Assembly: GCA_043720715.1 (NCBI GenBank)
Contig: JAYSSF010000079.1
Coordinates: 1-13,174, forward strand
Length of the DNA stretch: 13,174 bases
Source: JAYSSF01 sp043720715
Lineage (GTDB): Bacteria > Patescibacteriota > Gracilibacteria > Absconditabacterales > Absconditicoccaceae
Direction of reading: 5' to 3'
Under the pieces are notes generated by a model that saw only the letters and a program-made list of their open reading frames with translations, had not been told where the DNA came from and made no database searches. Each line of letters begins with the position of its first letter. Position 1 is the first letter of the stretch. The position numbers and the translations under genes are program-made. Positions 8,368-13,174 of the stretch are shown here, piece by piece.

Positions 8368-9405
8368 CTACACCAAATTTCTCGGCTCTCGATCTACCTT
8401 AAAACCTCTCTCATAGATTTTACACAACGGAAATACGAGATCGACAAATGATCTAATCTCTGCTCACTTGAGGATGATATGATAGTGAAACTTACCAAAC
8501 TTCTTGAATACCAGTGGTGGGGTCTGATAGAGCTCAATATCCTCACGCTTGTGATACTCTCTCAGATAGCTCAGCTCGTTAAATAATTTCTGCACGGTAC
8601 GATAGACTCTGGTTTGGACTTCATGCTTATACATGAGGACGCAGACCTGACTATATGGGGGATAGTTGTGCTTGAGCTTGTAGGCTTGGTCTCGAGCGGT
8701 AAACCCTGCTTCGTCTCCGCGACCCACAAACCCAAAGATCTCATGATCAGGACTGTAGGTCTGCACGACGACATTGGCATGGGCATGATTTCTCACACCA
8801 TCATATAGACTATAAAAGGTATCAAACATCGCATTGAAGTCAGGCTTACTCATCCCCTGATCTGCTCCCATATAGACCAAGAGATCAAACTGATGATCAG
8901 TATTGCTTGTAGCGATTAGTGATGTCCCGATGATGAGTTGGTTTGAGCCTCGAGCTTCATATATCGTACTTGCCTTACGTGATGAATTGACTGCACTTGA
9001 TTGTATTATAAGAGGTTTGAATCCAGTTTGAGCAATGAGGTAGTCTGACAGCTGCTCGAGTCCCATCCCGCGATATTGTAGTTTTGTTCACTTGCAGTGT
9101 TCACATGAGCTTGGGATATTGTAGGTCGATCTACAACAGTGACACATGGCAAATCCCAGCTTCTCACTGGTTCCGTGGATGGTGATCGGCAGATGACATT
9201 GTGCACAGTACATCGTCTCACCACAGTCATGACATACGATACTCGTATAGTAGCCAGTTTTGTTGAGGATGATGCCTACTTTCTTGCCATCAGCGAGATA
9301 TTTGCGGATTCCTCTGATTGCCAAATCGCTCACTACCTCATAGTGATGTCTCATGTCCACGATCGTGATAGATCTATTATTTTGAGAGTATTGTTGGTAG
9401 TTCAT
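8368..9405 (-). CDS. priA: PriA-like protein, C-terminal half only, helicase motifs lost
   Basis: 345 residues on the minus strand with two UGA glycines (between EHCK and TKLQ, and IILK and AEIR). PriA restarts collapsed replication forks and is normally ~700 residues. Here only the second half remains: ITIVDMR, NKTGYYTSI, then all eight zinc-binding cysteines (C58, C61, C67, C70, C88, C91, C101, C104), GMGLEQLSDYL, SKPDFNAMFDTF, VVVQTYSPDHEIF and a terminal VDREPRNLV. The ATPase lobe with Walker A and the DEAH box is absent; the usual QVAGRAGR of motif VI and GTQMxxKGHDF of motif V are replaced. The frame upstream hits TAA at 9427-9429, and a palindromic repeat sits at 9448-9475. It may be a specialised helicase-dead zinc protein or a decaying fragment. 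ATG 9405 is the first available start. Confidence 0.8.
8370..8397. repeat. Direct repeat, copy 2 (3' end of the priA-like gene)
   Basis: Partner of 8133-8160. Here the repeat encodes the last residues (VDREPRNLV) of the minus-strand PriA-like protein. Confidence 0.85.
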
Positions 9406-9447
9406 GAGAGGGAGGATTTCAGTGGATTATCTGGATTTCAGATGATT

Positions 9448-9475
9448 GTAGGGACGAATGGCAATACGTCCACTA
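9448..9475. repeat. Palindromic repeat next to the truncated priA-like gene
   Basis: GTAGGGACG (9448-9456) and CGTCCACTA (9467-9475) form an imperfect inverted repeat, related to the GGACG...CGTCCCTAC module at 3441-3466. It lies 43 bases upstream of the start of the minus-strand priA-like gene. The short peptide frames across it are by-products of the repeat. Confidence 0.55.
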
Positions 9476-9489
9476 TAGTGAATTTCAAT

Positions 9490-9517
9490 TTGATTTTTAG
9501 ATTTTTTTGTGTATAAT
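9490..9517 (+). promoter_or_regulatory. Strong sigma-70-type promoter of a non-coding RNA
   Basis: TTGATT at 9490-9495, 16 bases, then a consensus TATAAT at 9512-9517. Predicted start at about 9524. No reading frame follows before the terminator at 9582-9610. Confidence 0.75.
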
Positions 9518-9523
9518 GATTTT

Positions 9524-9610
9524 GTAACGAGTGGTTCAGTCGGTTGAAGACTGTATATATGCTTCAAAGGGCCCCACAAAGAACAATCTAGGTAACTAGG
9601 TTGTTTTTTT
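9524..9610 (+). ncRNA. Candidate structured small RNA with H-type pseudoknot
   Basis: A transcript of about 85 bases is bounded by a consensus promoter and an intrinsic terminator. GTGG (9531-9534) can pair with CCAC (9574-9577). Inside, CAGTC (9537-9541) pairs with GACTG (9549-9553), and loop bases TTGAA (9544-9548) pair with TTCAA (9563-9567) beyond the stem: an H-type pseudoknot with a 2-base first loop and a 9-base loop TATATATGC. An alternative TTGAAG/CTTCAA hairpin competes with the first stem. It lacks the T arm and acceptor of a tRNA, and does not match SRP, 6S, tmRNA or RNase P. Either an independent sRNA or a leader that terminates ahead of the 59-residue gene 173 bases downstream. 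Confidence 0.65.
9582..9610 (+). terminator. Intrinsic terminator of the small RNA
   Basis: AACAATCTAG (9582-9591), loop GTAA, CTAGGTTGTT (9596-9605): a 10-bp stem with one G-U pair, running into seven T residues ending at 9610. Confidence 0.85.
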
Positions 9611-9727
9611 GATTAACATTTTGATGTTTTGACTATCGATGTAGGCAATTTTCATAGAGTATATATGTAGATCTTCAGTGTTTTTGCAATGTCGTTTAGT
9701 TGACATATGAAAATAAGATAAAATCGC

Positions 9728-9758
9728 TTGCAAACACACACACACACATCTTTATAAG
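9728..9758 (+). promoter_or_regulatory. Possible promoter with an (AC)7 spacer
   Basis: TTGCAA (9728-9733) and TATAAG (9753-9758) are 19 bases apart, and 14 of those bases are an (AC)7 tract (9734-9747). Nineteen is longer than the preferred 17; loss of one AC unit would give 17. ATG 9783 lies 24 bases further. The rest of 9611-9727 shows no gene. Confidence 0.45.
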
Positions 9759-9782
9759 GTAATCTCACCAAAATAAAAAATT

Positions 9783-9962
9783 ATGAAAACATGGTATAAG
9801 ATTTATGAATTTTTAATGCCGGGAACCAGAACGAGTAACGTAGAGATTTTAAATCTTCTAACAAAAAATGGTATCTTGCCTGAAGAAATTAAAATCATCA
9901 ATTCACCAGTAGCAAGTGAGATTTATTATCTCGCCTCAAAGGAAGTGGATTACAAAAAGTAA
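9783..9962 (+). CDS. 59-residue orphan protein
   Basis: A small soluble protein starting MKTWYKIYEFLMPGTRTSN and ending in SKEVDYKK, with a mixed helix/strand appearance (VEILNLLTKNG, EEIKIINSP, EIYYLASKEV). No membrane segment, cysteine or known motif. It contains no UGA codon, and its two glycines are GGA and GGT. The start context is A-rich (AAAATAAAAAATTATG) like that of the SPFH operon. A promoter-like sequence and a terminator-like hairpin bracket it closely, so it is probably its own transcription unit. The fold pattern is faintly like a small signal-dependent domain, but I do not recognise the family. Confidence 0.65.
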   Translation: MKTWYKIYEFLMPGTRTSNVEILNLLTKNGILPEEIKIINSPVASEIYYLASKEVDYKK

Positions 9963-9965
9963 TTG

Positions 9966-9990
9966 AAGCCCAGTTTTGACTGGGCTTTAA
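9966..9990 (+). terminator. Terminator of the 59-residue gene
   Basis: AAGCCCAG (9966-9973), six-base loop, CTGGGCTT (9980-9987), a perfect 8-bp stem directly after the stop. The T tract is short (TTTAAAATT), so termination may be partial. Confidence 0.7.
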
Positions 9991-10021
9991 AATTGTCTAA
10001 AAATTAGAAACATGTGATGTA

Positions 10022-10065
10022 CTGGATTGCCACGTCGCTCGTGCCTCGCTCCTCGCAATGACGAG
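10022..10065 (-). repeat. Dispersed repeat, intergenic copy
   Basis: On the minus strand this reads CTCGTCATTGCGAGG, then a variable part, then GGCAATCCAG over 44 bases, matching the 31-base copy at 3392-3422 inside the membrane-protein gene. This longer copy carries an extra GAGCGAGGCACGAGCG-type middle. The remainder of 9991-10237 contains no gene; a 70-residue minus-strand frame there is a by-product of the repeat. Confidence 0.8.
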
Positions 10066-10150
10066 TGCTCGGGGCGGTATGGAGAGTATTTTGATAGTGC
10101 TTGACAAAATCCCTCGAATTTCAACACTAAATCAGTATGATAAGATAAAT

Positions 10151-10182
10151 CGAGTAAACGAGATTGCGAGTAAACGGGATAA
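10151..10182. repeat. Two tandem 16-base repeats upstream of der
   Basis: CGAGTAAACGAGATTG is followed directly by CGAGTAAACGGGATAA (13 of 16 identical), 56 bases before the der start. Could be a regulator-binding site or a simple duplication. Confidence 0.55.
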
Positions 10183-10237
10183 TTTTCTGGTCTCTTCAAA
10201 TCTACTGTAATCTTTTTAATCTTCTGAAATCTGTATC

Positions 10238-11971
10238 ATGAAAGTCTGAATCATCTGAGTTGCCAATGCTGGTAAGTCATCATTATTTAACCGTCTCGTA
10301 GGTTCGCATCGTGCGATCATTACTGATATTCCTGGTACGACAAGGGAGCTTCTTCGCGATCACGCCAAACTCCACGGTATGTGGTATGAGCTCGTCGACA
10401 GTCCTGGACTGTATCATTTTGACGAAGACAAGCCATTTATCGAGCAGATTATCAAGGAGGCTGACGTCTTCGTGTTCGTCCATAATACTCGTGAGTGACT
10501 CACAGCCAATAGTCAAGCCATTGCTGACATGATCAGACGTGCAGGTAAGTCAGACCAAACCATGCTCCTCCTCAATAAAGTTGATAATGCAGAAGAGTAC
10601 AATACTCCTGAGATCATCATGTCAGAGTATACATCATTGGGGATTGAGCATATGGTGCTTGGATCAACGCAGCATGGATATGGGATGGAGGCTACGATTG
10701 ACCGGATTACAGATCATCCAGGTAAGCAGTTGCCTGGTGGTGTAGAGCATATTCAGATTGCGATTGTAGGTAAGCCAAACAATGGTAAATCTACCCTCAT
10801 CAACAAGCTATGTAAGACGATGGTTGCTCATGTGAGTGATGTAGCTGGTACAACACTTGACTATCTGATGGGTGAGTTTGATCGAGGAGGTGCATCATGG
10901 CGTATCTATGATACTGCTGGTATCCGCCGTAAGGGTAAGATCCATGGACTCGAGCGTATTGCACTGGAGAAGACTCGTAGTATGATCAAGTTTATCAAGC
11001 CGATCGTCTTCCTCATGGTTGACAGTAGTGAGTGATGGACCAATGGTGATATGACCCTACTGGGCGAAGTGATCGAGATGGCAGTACCATGTATTGTAGT
11101 ATTGAATAAGACTGACTTATTGGATAAGGTTCAGCTCGAGGAACTCATGATTACGACCAAGAAGCTACTGACTTGGGCACCATGGATCCCGACCACAACA
11201 ATCTCTGCTCGTGAGGAGATTGGTATCGAAAAAATCATGAAATGGGCAAAGAAAATCAACGATGGCCGTGACCAGCGTATCTCTACTCATAAACTCAATG
11301 ATACTCTCAAAAAGGCATGGTTGGCAAATCCACCACGCTTCCCGAAGAACAAAGTCTGTAAGTTTTACTACGCAACACAGGTAGAAGTCAGACCTCTTAC
11401 CATAGTCCTGTTTATCAATGATATCGGTAAGGCCAATTATGCGTTTACTCGTTGGGTGCAAAATGTGATGCGTGCAGCGTTCGGTCTCGACTGAGTCCCG
11501 ATCAATATCAAATTCAAGGACAAGGAAGAAGATGGTCAGAAATGGGAGAGCAAAGAAGCATGGAACGAAAGACTCAGACTCAGAGACGAAGAAGAAACTG
11601 CTGATGATGATAAGGAAACTGAAATGCAACAAACCGATAAGAAGAAAAGAGCAAAACCTCTCACTGATAAACGCGCTACCAGACCAACCAAGACATCATC
11701 TGCAATCAGCAAACCTAGTGCACTAGTTAAAACACCGATGAAGATCGTCTTGGATAATGAGGATGTCTGACAGGACTCGAGTGAAGCTCCAGTAGGTAAG
11801 TACCGCTTCAAACCAACTCGTAAAGATGGGCACCCACTACGTCGTACTCGTCTTGCAAAAAAAGCAGATAAGAACAAAGCATTCGTCCAAGTCAAAAGAG
11901 ACGAAAAGCAAACTGCTATCCATGCTCGCAAAAAGGAAACAATGAGAGCTAAGAGAGCAAAGAAAAAGTAA
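10238..11971 (+). CDS. der: Ribosome-biogenesis GTPase Der (EngA) with long basic C-terminus
   Basis: 577 residues with six UGA glycines. Der has two GTPase domains and a KH-like domain and helps assemble the 50S ribosomal subunit. First G domain: G1 GVANAGKS (7-14), PGTTRE (32-37), DSPG (54-57), NKVD (113-116). Second: GKPNNGKS (178-185), AGTT (203-206), DTAG (225-228), NKTD (290-293). The KH-like domain follows (RISTHKLNDTL to ~430, with GLDGVPI). Glycine 7, the invariant first residue of the first P-loop, is encoded by UGA, as are residues 4, 266 and 419. Der usually has ~440-490 residues; here ~130 extra residues form a charged, then Lys/Arg-rich tail (to MRAKRAKKK), likely binding rRNA. 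ATG 10238 places the P-loop at the usual distance from the start. Confidence 0.96.
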
Positions 11972-12013
11972 TTAGAAGATGTTAGATGGTCAGAAGATAA
12001 ATAGAAAATAGAG

Positions 12014-12025
12014 ATAAAGCTTTAT
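12014..12025. other. 12-base perfect palindrome between der and the exporter gene
   Basis: ATAAAGCTTTAT, followed by a T-rich stretch. Possibly a weak terminator of der or an operator of the next gene. The 72-base gap holds nothing else. Confidence 0.3.
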
Positions 12026-12043
12026 TCTTTTATTGTATTTTGG

Positions 12044-13105
12044 ATGGCCGATACTATAGCTAAAAACAAGGAATATATTACTGGTATCAAAGACTTGATT
12101 CGGCCAGTTTTTGAGAATAAAAAAACCGTAATAGTTTTGTCGATAAAGGCTATTCTTTTTAGTGTTATGTCATATGGTTCTGTTGAGGTAATTAGGCAGG
12201 CAGTAGTGAGAATTGAGTCATGAAATCAACAGGAGTTATTAATGTTCGTATATTGATGATTTGCTTTGGTAATCTTGCGTGTAATTGTTACTTTGTTAAC
12301 GGCTAAAACATCACGCACTGCATGATATGATTTTACTAATAGTATTTATAATTGGATATATAGTAAGTTTTTTACTCTCGACCATCAGTATTTAGAGTTT
12401 CGTGGAATTGGTAAAACATCTCATCTTATTAGTGATGGAGCGTGGGCACGAAGTGATATGTTAGATCGTGTTGCAGATGATATCATTCGTTTATTGGCAT
12501 CAATGCTGTTTGCATTATATTATGTGCAAGTATTTTATGGACGATGATGAGTATTGTTGTCGGTGTTTGTAATGTTCGCAATATCTTGGATAGTGATACA
12601 GGTGGACCATATTATTGCTCGTATTAGAAAACAGAGAAACAAAATATTTCAAAAAAACTCAAGACAGAAACATAAGATTATAAGTAATAGATTTGAGATT
12701 ATTCAACAATGACAACAGCAAAGAGAAAATGATATTGTTATCGATCTCTATAATCAAGCCAAGAAGAAAACCGAAGAATTTGCTTTATATATCGTTGCAT
12801 ACAACTCGACCAATTTTATATCGCTTGCGGTGGAAATAGGTTTATATGGTATGATTGGTGCACAGATTATTCTTGGTAATCAAGATTTTGCTATTTTAAC
12901 CTTAATGACAGTAATTGCTAATAGACTGTTCGAACAGATATCAACAATTACAAATCAATATCAATCACTCATTGATGCAAAAGAAAAAATTGATGATATG
13001 TTTTCACTTCTGCATTGACCCCAAATTCTTGGTTATTCGACCTGATCTATCTTCCAACCTAAATCATGAGAGATTGTCATTAAGGAAACGATGATTAACC
13101 CATAG
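12044..13105 (+). CDS. ABC exporter membrane domain, ends at the start of its ATPase domain
   Basis: 353 residues, ten UGA codons read as glycine, including two UGA-UGA pairs. Six hydrophobic stretches (~28-50, 65-87, 149-165, 168-187, 246-262, 266-295) and the loop around QYLEFRGIGKTSHLISDG match the type-1 ABC exporter membrane domain (ABC_membrane), expected to have a cytoplasmic helix extension and dimerise. After FSLLHGPQILGY the chain enters what should be the nucleotide-binding domain (SGEIVIKETMINP) and stops at TAG 13103-13105. No Walker A, signature or Walker B motif is visible before the window ends at 13174. So it is either truncated by a nonsense mutation, or the ATPase is made separately outside the window. 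Substrate unknown. The 69 bases after the stop show nothing recognisable. Confidence 0.8.
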
Positions 13106-13174
13106 TACCCACCCTATTCTAAATATCAACCATATTTTCAGTCTATTTCACTAGTTTGAATCTCCAGTTAGGAG

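Noticed and set aside
9406..9500. Possible N-terminal PriA fragment upstream on the minus strand (KFTIVDVLPFVPTII)
   Set aside because: It overlaps the palindromic repeat at 9448-9475, and the neighbouring frame (GRIAIRPYNH) is typical repeat translation. No PriA motif is secure.
9139..9516. 125-residue plus-strand frame
   Set aside because: Lies opposite the zinc-cysteine region of the PriA-like gene, and has no family features.
9524..9600. tRNA, possibly the UGA-reading tRNA-Gly
   Set aside because: GTGGTTCAGTCGGTT resembles a D arm, but there is no acceptor stem pairing, no TTCGAAT-like T arm and no anticodon stem.
10101..10132. Promoter TTGACA upstream of der
   Set aside because: The -35 box is perfect but no acceptable -10 lies at 16-18 bases.
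11165..11931. Two long minus-strand frames (155 and 131 residues)
   Set aside because: Antisense shadows of der; the low-complexity Leu/Ser-rich sequence mirrors the Lys/Glu-rich tail of Der.

Overview
The window reads as chromosomal DNA from a bacterium that decodes UGA as glycine (translation table 25, used by Absconditabacteria/SR1 and Gracilibacteria/BD1-5). Under the standard code most genes here break into short pieces. With UGA = Gly those pieces join, in one constant frame, into full-length proteins: a five-repeat protein (17 UGA codons), a 1211-residue membrane protein (35), the GTPase Der (6, one being the first glycine of its P-loop), an ABC-exporter membrane domain (10), a TPR protein (1) and a PriA-like protein (2). 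I cannot tell the two phyla apart from this window.

Layout. 1-127: operator-like cluster of ATTTAG motifs. 128-1213: protein of five ~70-75-residue repeats. 1372-1713: small basic protein. 1755-5390: very large multi-pass membrane protein, perhaps a GT-C type glycosyltransferase, carrying an in-frame palindromic repeat. 5465-6610: membrane-anchored acidic TPR protein. 6900-8064: two-gene operon of a small membrane protein and an SPFH/prohibitin-like protein, without any UGA codon and with a (TA)6 tract in the promoter spacer. 8368-9405 (minus strand): PriA-like protein lacking the N-terminal ATPase lobe. 9490-9610: strong promoter, a short RNA that can fold as an H-type pseudoknot, and an intrinsic terminator, with no ORF. 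9783-9962: 59-residue orphan protein, also without UGA, behind an (AC)7-containing promoter spacer. 10238-11971: der. 12044-13105: ABC-exporter membrane domain ending just inside its nucleotide-binding domain.

How the parts relate. der is a ribosome-biogenesis housekeeping gene. The large membrane protein, TPR protein and ABC exporter look like lineage-typical envelope genes. The SPFH operon and the 59-residue gene differ from their neighbours: no UGA, A-rich start contexts, dinucleotide tracts between the putative -35 and -10. They may be later arrivals with switchable promoters. Three kinds of short palindromic repeat are scattered through the window, one inside a reading frame and one abutting the truncated priA-like gene. 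No CRISPR array, transposase, rRNA or tRNA gene was recognised.
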